Assembly: GCF_002995805.1 (NCBI RefSeq)
Contig: NZ_PVXL01000055.1
Location: 109,482 to 173,481, forward strand
Direction: 5' to 3'
Length of the DNA stretch: 64,000 nucleotides
DNA from: Neomoorella stamsii
GTDB taxonomy: Bacteria; Bacillota; DSM-521; Neomoorellales; Neomoorellaceae
Positions within the stretch are counted from its first letter, which is position 1, and each line of letters starts with the position of its first letter. The notes under the pieces were generated by a model, which was given only the letters and a program-made list of their open reading frames with translations, was not told where the DNA came from and searched no databases. Below are positions 19,352-28,667 of this stretch, piece by piece. A program made the translations under genes and the position numbers.

Positions 19352-19576
19352 ATCCTGCCCCATGATGGAGTGAATCCCGTAACGTTCAAAGTGGTCCCGC
19401 AGGCGAAAAATAACCTGGGAATCCACCCCGAATTCGGCTGCCAGTTCGGTATCGGAGCGGTTGGCAGCCAGGCCGGCCAGGAAGCGGTCAAAATCTATCC
19501 CGACCTCAGCAGCCATTTCCTTTAAGCCAGGCCGGGTGCTCCAGGGCGCTCGCGAGGGCTTGAAGGTAGGTTCCAC
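19349..19576 (-). CDS. Small putative helix-turn-helix protein, 75 aa
   Basis: GTG 19576 is chosen because GGAGG lies 8 nt upstream. The chain is short with an acidic-basic helical pattern. ANRSDTELAAEFGVDSQVIFRLRDHFERYG looks like a helix-turn-helix (ELAAEFGVDSQVIFRLRDHF, about residues 46-65). It follows cobC by 57 bp and ends inside the operon terminator, so it is probably the last gene of the B12 transcript. A DNA-binding role is inferred from the HTH-like pattern only. It might be a regulator or a domesticated transposase fragment. Confidence 0.65.
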   Translation of the reverse strand: MEPTFKPSRAPWSTRPGLKEMAAEVGIDFDRFLAGLAANRSDTELAAEFGVDSQVIFRLRDHFERYGIHSIMGQD

Positions 19577-19633
19577 GGCAAACACCTCCTGGAGGTAGTT
19601 TGCCTTAAAGGGTTTTCTTTTACCCTGGATTGA

Positions 19634-20278
19634 TTATAAAATACCGCTGCCGTCGGGCCCGCCCAGGGTTTCCAGGTGGTGGGTATCGTTTAAGAGCACC
19701 AGGATGTGCTTATCGTCATAACAATCGACAATACTGACCCCGGTATTGTCCAGGCGAAAGCGCCAGACAGCAGTTAAATCCAGTCCCAGGATGGCACAAA
19801 TAAGGGTCCTGAGACTGCCGCCGTGGGCGACCAGAAGGATGCTGCGCCCCATTTCCTGCCGTACGATCCCGTTAAAGGCTTCCCAGACCCGCTCCTTGAC
19901 CTGCCGGAAACTTTCACCGCCGGGGACAATCTTATTGGCCGGATCCCGCCGCCATGCTTCCCACTCGCAGGGGAAACTCGCCACTATCTCCTGGTAGGTC
20001 AGGCCTTCCCAGGTGCCAAAGTTTATTTCCCGTAAACCCGTAACTGTATTCACTTCCAGGCCATGGGGAGCAGCGATGGTGACCGCCGTTTCCCGGGCCC
20101 GGCTGAGATCGCTGCTGTAAACACCGTCCAGGGAGATATGGCGAAAACGCTCGCGCAGCAATTCTGCCTGCAGCCGGCCTTTTGAGCTCAAATCCACATC
20201 CGAATGCCCCTGGTAGCGCCCCGAGTTGTTCCACTCCGTTTCACCATGGCGGACCAGGTAAACCCTTGTACCCTGCAA
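19634..20278 (-). CDS. cobC: Alpha-ribazole-5'-phosphate phosphatase (histidine phosphatase family)
   Basis: 214 residues. The RHG motif LVRHGETEWN opens the chain and the second catalytic histidine is in LLVAHGGSLRTLI, with the acid/base Glu in REINFGTWEGLTY. This is the phosphoglycerate-mutase-like fold. Its place at the end of the cobalamin operon, directly behind cobD, makes CobC (removal of the phosphate from alpha-ribazole-P or cobalamin-P) the likely role. The TTG start follows the cobD stop immediately (TAATTG), with GGAGGAG inside the end of cobD. Confidence 0.88.
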   Translation of the reverse strand: MQGTRVYLVRHGETEWNNSGRYQGHSDVDLSSKGRLQAELLRERFRHISLDGVYSSDLSRARETAVTIAAPHGLEVNTVTGLREINFGTWEGLTYQEIVASFPCEWEAWRRDPANKIVPGGESFRQVKERVWEAFNGIVRQEMGRSILLVAHGGSLRTLICAILGLDLTAVWRFRLDNTGVSIVDCYDDKHILVLLNDTHHLETLGGPDGSGIL

Positions 20279-21403
20279 TTAACTCTCCTCCACCGCTTTC
20301 TCTAAAGCTGCCAGCAGCTTCTGGTTGGCCCCCCGCTCACGTACGGCCACGCGAAAATAGGCCGGCCCCAGGCCGGGGAAAGAAGAACAATCGCGAATTA
20401 AGATACGTTCCCGGGCCAGGTGCGCTGCCAGCTGGGGAACCGTCAGGCCGCTGGCGGTAATTTCCGTCAGGATAAAATTAACTTCGGGATGATAGGGCCG
20501 GAATCCTGCCAGCCTGGCCAGCCTATGATAAAGATATTCTTTTTCCTGCCTGATTAATTCCCGGGTCGCCTCTAAGTACTCCCTGTCGGCCAGGGCCACA
20601 GCACCGGCTATCTGGGCCAGGATATTGACACTCCAGGGGTCCCGCCGGGCTTCCAGCCTGGCTACCAGTTCTGGATGGCCCACACCACAGCCCAGGCGCA
20701 GTCCCGGTAGAGCAAAAATCTTGGTCAGGGAGCGTAAGGACAATAATCCCTCCCTGGCAGCCGCCCGGCTGCCCAGGGAAAGTTCCGGCCAGTTGGGAAG
20801 GAAATCGAGGAAGGATTCATCGACAAGGAGAAAAACGCCATACCTCTGGCACAAGTCAACTATTTCCTCTAAAGCTGCTCTTTCCAGGAGCTGGCCCGTA
20901 GGGTTATTGGGGTTGCATAAAAAGGCGAGATCTACTCGGGCCAGGTTTTGCCGCCAGCGGGCTATATCCAGGGCAAAGAAAGAAGCCGGGTAAAGTTCCA
21001 TCGTCACCACTTCGGCCCCGGCAACTAAAGCGGCGCGGCGATATTCGCTAAAGGTTGGCTCCGGGATAAGGACGCGGCGGGGCTTTAAAGCCTGGCAGAT
21101 GAGATAGAGCAATTCTGTCGCTCCATTGGCGGCTATAACTGCGTCCGGGTCTACCTGCAGGTAACTAGCCAGGGCTTTTTTTAGCTGCCGGCACTGGGGA
21201 TCGGGGTAACGCTGGATGACCTGCAGGTTTTGCTGCAAGGTTTCGAGGACCCCGGCGGGCGGCCCCAGGGGGTTGATATTAGCACTGAAGTCGAGTATTT
21301 CTTCCGGCTGCCAGCCGTATTTCTCTACCGCCCCCTGCCAGTCGCCGCCATGAACTGGCCTGGCTAGCTCCCTACCGCTGTTACCTGTTTGCCCATAAAC
21401 CAT
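20279..21403 (-). CDS. cobD: L-threonine-O-3-phosphate decarboxylase
   Basis: 374 residues. PLP aminotransferase-like enzyme making (R)-1-amino-2-propanol O-2-phosphate, the linker of the nucleotide loop. Features: DFSANINPLGPP, NGATELLYLICQ, FLCNPNNPTGQLL, LLVDESFLDF, PLP lysine in SLTKIFALPGLRLG, and the carboxylate-binding Arg in YFRVAVRERG. The start overlaps the 3' end of pduX by 40 bp; no better internal start was seen. Its substrate is supplied by the PduX-type kinase just upstream. Confidence 0.93.
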   Translation of the reverse strand: MVYGQTGNSGRELARPVHGGDWQGAVEKYGWQPEEILDFSANINPLGPPAGVLETLQQNLQVIQRYPDPQCRQLKKALASYLQVDPDAVIAANGATELLYLICQALKPRRVLIPEPTFSEYRRAALVAGAEVVTMELYPASFFALDIARWRQNLARVDLAFLCNPNNPTGQLLERAALEEIVDLCQRYGVFLLVDESFLDFLPNWPELSLGSRAAAREGLLSLRSLTKIFALPGLRLGCGVGHPELVARLEARRDPWSVNILAQIAGAVALADREYLEATRELIRQEKEYLYHRLARLAGFRPYHPEVNFILTEITASGLTVPQLAAHLARERILIRDCSSFPGLGPAYFRVAVRERGANQKLLAALEKAVEES

Positions 21404-22275
21404 GGTTCATCCCTGGCCTCCACTCCACCACCGGTCATGGTAGCCCGGATAAAATGTACATAAGGAAAGACTGCCCGGATTTTTCTTTCCAGTTCGTGGA
21501 TATCCACTTCTCCAGGTCGATAAAGGATACCCGCTACCGTACCGCTGTGGGCTGCATTTACCCCCAGGGCACCAAGGCTGGTAGCCAGCTCCAGCAGAGT
21601 TTCCAGTTCCGGTTTGTATAGAATTTCCTGGTTGGTCAAGGCGCTTAAAGTAGCACCGCGGGCAATTAATTCCGCCCGGCCGCGGGCCAGTCCCTCCCGC
21701 ACCAGGGCCACCGCCTGGCGGACAGCCCCTTCCCTGGCCTGGTTTAAAGTCATTAGATCCCGGCGCTGGTTAAAGAGGACGGTATCAACCGTCCCCCCCA
21801 GGTCGACGATTAAAATGGCCAGGGGCGGCGGTTCCCCCAAACTTTCCCAGAATTCGCCCCGGAGGTGATCAAAAAGGACAATACCCGGCAGGAAGGTACC
21901 GTCACTCGGTTCAATGGCCAGGGCTATCCTTTTAATCTCTTCCAGGGATAGTTCTGCCCCCAGGGCCCTGGCCGTAGCTGCGGCTGCCGCAGCCACATCG
22001 GCCGTACTGCTGGCCAACCCCTTGCCCGGCGGCAGGGGGTTGTTTATGGCCAGCCGGGCGCCCCATTGCTTCTCTCCCAGCAGTGCCATGGCCAGGCGTA
22101 CTGCCGCCAGGGCCTTGCTCTTTCCCGGGGGACCCTGAAGCCGGCCTCCTGGGATCAAAGTTACAGTCGCTTCGGCACTAATATTAATCGGGCAGGTAAT
22201 GAGGAAATATTTACCGTCAACCATCCCCTGGACCAACTCGCCGCAGGCACCACGGGCCAGGGCTACTCCCCGCAT
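21364..22275 (-). CDS. pduX: L-threonine kinase, PduX-like GHMP kinase
   Basis: 303 residues from ATG 22275, 8 nt behind GGGGG. GHMP fold: N-terminal ARGACGELVQGMVDGKYFLITCPI, the ATP loop NPLPPGKGLASSTADVAAAAAATA and a C-terminal glycine-rich motif NAAHSGTVAGILY plus MTGGGVEA. PduX phosphorylates L-threonine for CobD. The location between cobS and cobD supports this over other GHMP kinases such as mevalonate or homoserine kinase. This lets the cell make aminopropanol phosphate de novo. Confidence 0.88.
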   Translation of the reverse strand: MRGVALARGACGELVQGMVDGKYFLITCPINISAEATVTLIPGGRLQGPPGKSKALAAVRLAMALLGEKQWGARLAINNPLPPGKGLASSTADVAAAAAATARALGAELSLEEIKRIALAIEPSDGTFLPGIVLFDHLRGEFWESLGEPPPLAILIVDLGGTVDTVLFNQRRDLMTLNQAREGAVRQAVALVREGLARGRAELIARGATLSALTNQEILYKPELETLLELATSLGALGVNAAHSGTVAGILYRPGEVDIHELERKIRAVFPYVHFIRATMTGGGVEARDEPWFMGKQVTAVGS

Positions 22276-22288
22276 GGCTTCCACCCCC

Positions 22289-23056
22289 TTACCAATGCCA
22301 GAAAAAATAAGCTGCCAGGATAAAAACCTCGGTTATTTCGGCCAGGGCACCGTAGGTATCGCCGGTCAGGCCCCCGAGGAGCCGCCTGACCCAGCCGCAC
22401 CAGCCCAGGGATACCAGGGCCACCAGCAGCAGGTAAACCAGGCCCGGTAGCCCCATAATTAACCAGCTCAGCAAGGCGGTTATGAGGGTAGCTATACTCA
22501 AGCTCCGGCGGCCCCTGCCGGCCTGGAAAAGGGTGCCAACCCCTTCTTTACGGGCATAGGGGAAACAGGTCAGGGCCGGTACCATGGCCCAGCGGCTCAA
22601 GACAGGCATCAGCACCAGCAGCGGCGGTAGCGGCAGCCCGGCCAGCCAGAGGTGCCCGGGCGGCAGGGCCGTTAACAGGCTGTATTTTACCACCAGCAGG
22701 GTAACGACTGCCGTTACGCCGTGGGCACCCACATGGCTGTCTTTCATGATGGCCAGGATGCGTTCCCGCTCCCGGCCGGAAAAAAGGCCGTCCATGCTGT
22801 CGATAAAGCCATCCAGGTGCAAGCCGCCGCTTAAGAAAACTGCCAGGGCCAGGACCAAGCCGGCCCTGGCGGTAGCAGGAACCAGGTAACTTAGCACCTG
22901 CCAGGCCCCGGCAAGGATTATCCCTAAGAGGAGCCCTACCAGGGGAAAAAAGGCTACACTCTGTTGAAAGGCAGCTGGGGAATTATCCCCGTAACTTAAA
23001 CGGATACGGGTTAAAAACTGGAGGGCTGTAAGGAAGGCATTTAGCTGGCCTTTCAA
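22289..23056 (-). CDS. cobS: Adenosylcobinamide-GDP ribazoletransferase (cobalamin synthase)
   Basis: 255 residues. Polytopic membrane protein joining alpha-ribazole(-P) to adenosylcobinamide-GDP, the last assembly step. Family motifs are FLTALQFLTRI near the N-terminus and GGLHLDGFIDSMDGLFSGRERERILAIMKDSHVGAHG, an acidic metal-binding loop, followed by several hydrophobic helices. The TTG start overlaps the cobT stop (TTGA). Confidence 0.95.
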   Translation of the reverse strand: MKGQLNAFLTALQFLTRIRLSYGDNSPAAFQQSVAFFPLVGLLLGIILAGAWQVLSYLVPATARAGLVLALAVFLSGGLHLDGFIDSMDGLFSGRERERILAIMKDSHVGAHGVTAVVTLLVVKYSLLTALPPGHLWLAGLPLPPLLVLMPVLSRWAMVPALTCFPYARKEGVGTLFQAGRGRRSLSIATLITALLSWLIMGLPGLVYLLLVALVSLGWCGWVRRLLGGLTGDTYGALAEITEVFILAAYFFWHW

Positions 23057-24114
23057 CTGTCGAGCGCCCCTGAAACGCCGGCCTGGCTGAAGGTAGCCAT
23101 CTCGTGGTAAATCTTAATAGCTGCCTCCACCATGGTCATCCCCAGGGCGGCTCCGGTACCCTCGCCCAGGCGCATCTGCATGGTCAGCATGGGCTTCAGG
23201 CCCAGGAGTTCCAGGGTAGCAGCATGCCCGGGTTCTTCGGAAAGATGGGAGGCCAGGATATATTCTTTGGCCCCGGGGGCCAGGCGGGTGGCCACCAGGG
23301 CGGCAGCCCCGGAAATAAAGCCGTCGATAAGTACCGGTACCCGGCTGGCTGCCCCGGCCAGGATTACCCCGGCCATACCGGCAATCTCCATCCCCCCTAC
23401 CTTGGCCAGGACATCCAGGGGATCTTCAGGGTTGGGACGATTTACTTCCAGCCCCTGGCGAATGGCATTAATCTTTAGCTGCAGGCGTTGATCATCAATT
23501 CCCGTCCCCCGGCCGGTAATTTTCTCTACCGGCAGGCCGCTGAAGGCGGCCAGGATGGCCGTACTGGGGGTAGTGTTGCCGATGCCCATCTCACCAATGC
23601 CCAGCAATTCGCTACCAGCGGCAATTTTCTCATTGGCAACCTCGATGCCTACTTCCAGGGCGGCAATGGCCTGCTCCCTGGTCATGGCCGGCCCTCGAGC
23701 CAGGTTGGCCGTGCCCGCAGCTACTTTTCTTTTCAGTAAACCCGGGAGGTCCGGCAGTTCCGCGGCCACACCAATATCCACCAGGACCAGTTCTGCCCCG
23801 GCATGGCGAGCCAGGACGTTAATGGCCGCCCCGCCGCTGGCAAAGTTCAGCACCATCTGGGGTGTAACTTCCTGGGGGAAAGCGCTGACTCCCTCAGCTA
23901 CTACACCATGGTCCCCGGCCATGAGGATATGGGTCTTGCGGGATAACCGGCGCGGCACTTCCCCTTTAATCCCGGCCAGCTGCCGGGCAATTGTTTCCAG
24001 AGTCCCAAGGCTTCCCGGTGGTTTGGTGAGATCGTCGAGGTGGGCCTGGGCCCTGGCCATGGCCTCTTCATCCAGGGGTTTAATGGCGGCCAGGGTCTGG
24101 TTTAATAATTGCAC
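23053..24114 (-). CDS. cobT: Nicotinate-nucleotide--dimethylbenzimidazole phosphoribosyltransferase
   Basis: 353 residues. It activates the lower-ligand base as its alpha-ribotide. Features: LTKPPGSLGTLE, MAGDHGVVAEGVSAFPQEVT, GEMGIGNTTPSTA, GRGTGIDD, and RLGEGTGAALGM with the catalytic glutamate. GTG start with GGAGG inside the end of cbiA (13-bp overlap). No lower-ligand base synthesis genes (bza or bluB) are in the window. Confidence 0.96.
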   Translation of the reverse strand: MQLLNQTLAAIKPLDEEAMARAQAHLDDLTKPPGSLGTLETIARQLAGIKGEVPRRLSRKTHILMAGDHGVVAEGVSAFPQEVTPQMVLNFASGGAAINVLARHAGAELVLVDIGVAAELPDLPGLLKRKVAAGTANLARGPAMTREQAIAALEVGIEVANEKIAAGSELLGIGEMGIGNTTPSTAILAAFSGLPVEKITGRGTGIDDQRLQLKINAIRQGLEVNRPNPEDPLDVLAKVGGMEIAGMAGVILAGAASRVPVLIDGFISGAAALVATRLAPGAKEYILASHLSEEPGHAATLELLGLKPMLTMQMRLGEGTGAALGMTMVEAAIKIYHEMATFSQAGVSGALDS

Positions 24115-25511
24115 GAAGCATTCCTCCTCCGCTGGGTTCTGTATCTCCGGCAGGCTGCCAGGAAATTTAACGCGGCCTGCTGGTTGCCCAGGAAATGTAA
24201 ATGTAAATAAGAAGCCAGTAGCCTGAGGGTAGCGTAGCCTTCATGGTACTCGCCGCCCCTGGCGTACCAGGTATAGGCAGGGGGGAAGTCTCCTGCCATA
24301 CCGGTCAGCAGCGAATAGTGGAACTCGTGTCCCCGGACTGGATCTCCTTTCTTACCCAGGAGGTTATCCTGGTATAAGGTGGCTTCCCGGTAGCCCAGGC
24401 CGGCGAGTTTGGTCTGCATCTGGCAGTCGGCCGGGACTATCCCGGCTAGTTTCCAGGTCCGGCCCTCCAGGTCGGTTATCCCGCGGGTCAAGTACATGAG
24501 GCCGCCACACTCGGCATAAACCGGCATGCCCCCAGCTACCCGCCGGCGCAGGTCGGTAAGCATAGGCTGGTTGCCTGCCAGGGGCTCCAGGAAGATTTCC
24601 GGAAAGCCGCCGCCGATAATCACCCCGGCTGCTTCCCCCGGCAGCGCGGTATCGTGTAAAGGACTGAAGGGTATGAGCTCGGCTCCCAGGGCTGTTAAAT
24701 AATCCAGGGCATCCTGGTAGTAAAAGCTAAAGGCCTCATCCCTGGCCACGGCCACCGGCACCGGCCCGCCGGCCTGCAGGGCTGCCGCGGCAAAGCTCTG
24801 GCTCCCGCCGGCCGGTAGGGGGCCGGCCTTTGTGGCCAGGGAAACAACCTCTTCCAGGTTGATACCGGCAGCCACGACAGCAGCCAGCTCTTTTAAAACC
24901 GCTTTTAATCCCTGTTGCTCTCCGGCGGGGATCAGCCCCAGGTGCCGGGAGGGCAGGGCCGGTAATGCCCCCCTTTGAAGCCAGCCAACCACCGCTATGC
25001 CGGTATAATCTTCAATGGCCCGGCGGAGCAGTTGCAGGTGGCTTTCATTGCTGACCCGGTTGAGGATCACCCCGGCCAGGTGTACCCCGGGATCGAAGGC
25101 CCGGTAACCCAGGACTTCGGCAGCTACACTCTGGCCCAGGGAGGTTGCGTCCACAACCAGGAGGACCGGTGCTGCCAGCAGGCGAGCTATGGCGGCCGTA
25201 CTGCCGCTGCCGCTACTCCTGTGGCCGTCATGAAGGCCCATGACACCCTCAATAATGGTTATATCAGCCCCGGCAGCACCCCGGGTAAATGCCTCCAGGA
25301 CGTTTTCCCGGGACATTAAAAAGGTGTCCAGGTTGCGGGAAGGCCTGCCGGTGGCCAGGGTATGGTAGCTGGGATCGATGTAGTCGGGACCAACTTTAAA
25401 ACCCTGGACCTTGAAGCCCCTGGCAGCCAGGGCAGCCATTAAACCGGTGGCGATACTCGTTTTGCCAACCCCGCTGCGGGTGCCGGCAATAACAATCCGC
25501 TTGTGGCTCAT
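24102..25511 (-). CDS. cbiA: Cobyrinate a,c-diamide synthase
   Basis: 469 residues. ATP- and glutamine-dependent amidation of the a and c side chains of cobyrinate. N-terminal P-loop domain of the MinD/dethiobiotin synthase type (IAGTRSGVGKTSIATGLMAAL, GFKVGPDYIDPSYH, EGVMGLHDG); C-terminal class I amidotransferase with nucleophile in YAECGGLMYL and GHEFHYS. The last 20 or so residues (RRYRTQRRRNASCNY) are basic and extend past the usual end. A ribosome binding site (AAGGAGC) precedes ATG. Confidence 0.95.
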   Translation of the reverse strand: MSHKRIVIAGTRSGVGKTSIATGLMAALAARGFKVQGFKVGPDYIDPSYHTLATGRPSRNLDTFLMSRENVLEAFTRGAAGADITIIEGVMGLHDGHRSSGSGSTAAIARLLAAPVLLVVDATSLGQSVAAEVLGYRAFDPGVHLAGVILNRVSNESHLQLLRRAIEDYTGIAVVGWLQRGALPALPSRHLGLIPAGEQQGLKAVLKELAAVVAAGINLEEVVSLATKAGPLPAGGSQSFAAAALQAGGPVPVAVARDEAFSFYYQDALDYLTALGAELIPFSPLHDTALPGEAAGVIIGGGFPEIFLEPLAGNQPMLTDLRRRVAGGMPVYAECGGLMYLTRGITDLEGRTWKLAGIVPADCQMQTKLAGLGYREATLYQDNLLGKKGDPVRGHEFHYSLLTGMAGDFPPAYTWYARGGEYHEGYATLRLLASYLHLHFLGNQQAALNFLAACRRYRTQRRRNASCNY

Positions 25512-25526
25512 GCAGGTGCTCCTTTT

Positions 25527-26498
25527 TTAATACCAGTTCCCCCTGAGGCCCAGAATTAACCCCCCGGCCAGGGCAGCTATTACCGTTGCTCCAACCATGA
25601 GGTAAACAGCCTGCCAGATATGTTCCTTCCTCAAGCCCTGCCGGGCTTCACCGATCAAGGGGCGCCGGGAAGGTATCCCCTGGTAGTAATTGAGGCCTCC
25701 GAGCTGCACCCCCAGGGCACCGGCTACCGCTGCCTCCGGGAAACCGCTGTTGGGGCTGGGGTGCCTGCGGGCATCGCGTAGCATAATCGTCCAGGCCCGC
25801 CAGCCATAGCCCAACAGGGCGGCCGCCACGCATAAGGCTATTCCCGTTAGCCTGGCGGGAAGATAATTGGCCAGATCGTCCAGCCGGGCCGCCGCCCGGC
25901 CGAAAAAAAGGTAACGCTCGTTTTTGTAACCCAGCATGGAATCCAGGGTGTTAACGGCCCGGTAGGCCATGGCCAGGGGCACCCCGCCCAGGAAAAAATA
26001 GAAAAGGGGAGCAATAACGCCGTCGCTGGTATTCTCGGCTACAGTTTCCACCGTCGCCCGGACCACTTCTCCTTCCGAAAGGTTAGCTGTATCCCGGCCG
26101 ACAATGTAACCCACCTGCTGCCTGGCCCGCAGCAAGTCACCTGCCGCCAGGGATTGACCAATCCCTAAGGCCGCTCCGGCCAGGCCCCGGGGGGCAATGG
26201 TTGTAGCCAGCAGCCACCCGGCCAGCAATACCTCCACCCAGTAATTAATCCGGCCGGCTACTGCCAGCAACCCCCAGGTGATGGTCCAGCTGGCCCCAAC
26301 TATGCAAATGACTATCATACCACCCATTGCTAACAGGTAACCCCGCGAAGCATTTGGCCGCCAGAAAAGTTTTTCCAAAGCACCAATACCCGCCCCCATG
26401 ACCCGGGTCGGGTGCGGGAGCCAGGGCGGGTCCCCCACCGCCAGGTCCAGGAGCAAGGCCAGGACCAGCAAAATGACGCTAGGCCCCAAGGCCGTCAC
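25527..26498 (-). CDS. cbiB: Adenosylcobinamide-phosphate synthase
   Basis: 323 residues. Membrane protein that attaches aminopropanol (phosphate) to adenosylcobyric acid. It opens with a hydrophobic helix, then the family motif LDLAVGDPPWLPHPTRVMG, and contains EGEVVRATVETVAENTSDGVIAPLFYF, AYRAVNTLDSMLGYKNERY and HPSPNSGFPEAAVAGAL. GTG start overlapping the cbiP end by 20 bp. Confidence 0.95.
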   Translation of the reverse strand: MTALGPSVILLVLALLLDLAVGDPPWLPHPTRVMGAGIGALEKLFWRPNASRGYLLAMGGMIVICIVGASWTITWGLLAVAGRINYWVEVLLAGWLLATTIAPRGLAGAALGIGQSLAAGDLLRARQQVGYIVGRDTANLSEGEVVRATVETVAENTSDGVIAPLFYFFLGGVPLAMAYRAVNTLDSMLGYKNERYLFFGRAAARLDDLANYLPARLTGIALCVAAALLGYGWRAWTIMLRDARRHPSPNSGFPEAAVAGALGVQLGGLNYYQGIPSRRPLIGEARQGLRKEHIWQAVYLMVGATVIAALAGGLILGLRGNWY

Positions 26499-28029
26499 CC
26501 GCCAGTGGGCGATCCAGCCCCATAATCGCCGCCAGGCGTTTTAGATCTAAGTGCCTGGCTACCACCGTGGCCAGGGCATCAAAACGGCGCTCCTGGTCAG
26601 CGGCAAAGTCCAGGCCGCTCTCCCTGGCTGGCAGGCCGCGCCTGGCCCTTAAGGTGGCCAGTACCTGGTGGCGGAAGGGATCGTTATCCCAGATACCATG
26701 GATATAAGTACCCCAAATAAGTCCATCAGGGCTTAGAGCCCCGTCGTCAATATCGACCGGGTTATTCCCGCGCCGGGTAATTTTAAAGGCCGGCTGGCCT
26801 TCTACCAGGTAACTAGCCCCCATATGAATCTCGTACCCTTTTACTTCCAGGCCCTGCAAAGGTCCCAGGAAGGGCCCCGTACCCGTTACCCGTCCCTGCA
26901 CCAGGTTGGTGGCCTTGGTTGGTTGAAATACCGTCCGCACCGGTAAGAGGCCCAGCCCGGCGATGCCGTCGCGGTCTGTCTCCACATGGCCGGGGTCGGC
27001 AATCTCCCGGCCCAGCATCTGGTAGCCGCCACAAATGCCGACCACCGGGGTCCCCCTGCCCACCAGGTCTTTGATGGCCTCCTCCAGGCCTCGCTGCCGC
27101 AGCCATAAAAGGTCGCCCATAGTATTTTTACTGCCCGGCAGGATGATGAGGTCCGGTTGTCCGAGGGCTTCTTTATCCTCTACATAGCGCAGGTTAACGC
27201 CGTCTTCCCGTTCCAGGGCATCAAAGTCGGTAAAGTTGGCAATACACGGGAGTTTAATTACGGCTATTTCCACCTCACCGGCAGCCGTAGGCCGGCCAGC
27301 TGCCTGCTCCAGGACCACGGAATCTTCTTCCGGCAGGCCGTGGGCCAGAAAGGGTATAACCCCCAGGACCGGCTTGCCGGTTTTCCTTTCCAGAAAATCC
27401 AGGGCTGGTTGCAGCAAATCCAGGTCACCCCGGAATTTGTTAATAATCAACCCGGCTACCAGTTCCCTCTCGTCGGGGTCCAGGAGTTCCAGGGTCCCGA
27501 CAATGGCTGCCAGGGCGCCGCCGCGGTCAATATCGGCCACCAGGAGCACCGGTGCCCCGGCCATTTTGGCTACCCGCATATTGGCTATTTCCCGGGCTTT
27601 AAGATTGATCTCGGCCGGGCTGCCGGCGCCTTCAATGACAATAACCTCAAATTCCCTGGCCAGGGTGGCGTAAGCCGCCTCTACATGTTGCCAGAGCTCC
27701 TGGTTAAAGTGACCATGATATTCCCTGGCCCCCAGGTTGCCTACCGGCCTTCCCAGGAGGATTACCTGGGAGCGGGCGTGGGCCGTGGGTTTAAGCAAGA
27801 CCGGGTTCATTTCCACCCGCGGCTGTACCCCGGCAGCATATGCCTGTACCAGCTGGGCGCGCCCCATTTCGCCACCGTCCGGAGTAGCGCCGGAGTTAAG
27901 GGCCATGTTCTGGGATTTAAAGGGAGCAACCCGGTAACCGGCCCGGTAAAAAATCCGGCACAGGGCTGCCGCCAGGACACTCTTGCCGACATTGGAACTG
28001 GTTCCCTGGAGCATAATTGCCCTGGCCAT
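26479..28029 (-). CDS. cbiP: Cobyric acid synthase
   Basis: 516 residues. Amidates side chains b, d, e and g of adenosylcobyrinate a,c-diamide. P-loop MLQGTSSNVGKSVLAAALCRIF, FKSQNMALNSG, IEGAGSPAEINL, VADIDRGGALAAIVGT; C-terminal glutamine amidotransferase with LILPGSKNT, nucleophile in VVGICGGYQMLG, and YIHGIWDND. Stop and start of cbiC/cbiP overlap as TAATG, indicating coupling. Confidence 0.96.
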   Translation of the reverse strand: MARAIMLQGTSSNVGKSVLAAALCRIFYRAGYRVAPFKSQNMALNSGATPDGGEMGRAQLVQAYAAGVQPRVEMNPVLLKPTAHARSQVILLGRPVGNLGAREYHGHFNQELWQHVEAAYATLAREFEVIVIEGAGSPAEINLKAREIANMRVAKMAGAPVLLVADIDRGGALAAIVGTLELLDPDERELVAGLIINKFRGDLDLLQPALDFLERKTGKPVLGVIPFLAHGLPEEDSVVLEQAAGRPTAAGEVEIAVIKLPCIANFTDFDALEREDGVNLRYVEDKEALGQPDLIILPGSKNTMGDLLWLRQRGLEEAIKDLVGRGTPVVGICGGYQMLGREIADPGHVETDRDGIAGLGLLPVRTVFQPTKATNLVQGRVTGTGPFLGPLQGLEVKGYEIHMGASYLVEGQPAFKITRRGNNPVDIDDGALSPDGLIWGTYIHGIWDNDPFRHQVLATLRARRGLPARESGLDFAADQERRFDALATVVARHLDLKRLAAIMGLDRPLAGDGLGA

Positions 28030-28667
28030 TAATTGTCACCTTCCCCGTCCCAGGCCAGGTGCAGCAGGGCATTGACAGCAGCAACCGCCACTGTGCTCCC
28101 ACCCCTGGTTCCCCGGACGGTAACAAAGGGTATGCCGGCTGTTTCCAGGGCTGTTTTGGCTTCCGCCGCTCCCACAAAACCCACGGGAGTGCCGATTATG
28201 GCTGCCGGCGCTGCCTGGCCGGCGGCCATTAACTCCAGCAGGCGAAAAAGGGCCGTGGGGGCATTGCCTATGGCCACAAGGGCTCCCGCCATCCGGGGCG
28301 CCAGGTATTCCATAGCCACCATGGCCCTGGTCACCCCACGGGCTGCAGCTGCGTTGATGACCTCTTTTTCCCGGATGGCACATATTATCCGGCCGCCGCC
28401 CCGGGCAAGCATCTGGCTGCTGATCCCCTGGCGTACCATTTCTATATCGGTGATAATATCCGCCCCCTGGCGCAGGGCTGTCGTTGCCGCCTCAACCAGC
28501 CGGGGGTGAATGACTACCAGCCGGGCATAATCCAGGTCCCCGGTGGCATGGATGATCCTGGTTACAACGACCCTTTCCCCGCGCCCCAGGCCCAAATCCC
28601 CCAGCCGGGCCGCTATGATCTCCCGGCTGTGGGCCTCAATGGACCGGGGATCATGCAGATACGACAC
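28029..28667 (-). CDS. cbiC: Cobalt-precorrin-8 methylmutase
   Basis: 212 residues. Moves the C11 methyl to C12, giving cobyrinate. Features: DPRSIEAHSREII, RIIHATGDLDYARLVV with the catalytic His, DIEMVRQGI and VAIGNAPTALFRLLEL, TPVGFVGAAEAK, TVRGTRGGSTVAVAAVNALL. GTG start overlaps the cbiX 3' end by 17 bp. Confidence 0.95.
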   Translation of the reverse strand: MSYLHDPRSIEAHSREIIAARLGDLGLGRGERVVVTRIIHATGDLDYARLVVIHPRLVEAATTALRQGADIITDIEMVRQGISSQMLARGGGRIICAIREKEVINAAAARGVTRAMVAMEYLAPRMAGALVAIGNAPTALFRLLELMAAGQAAPAAIIGTPVGFVGAAEAKTALETAGIPFVTVRGTRGGSTVAVAAVNALLHLAWDGEGDN

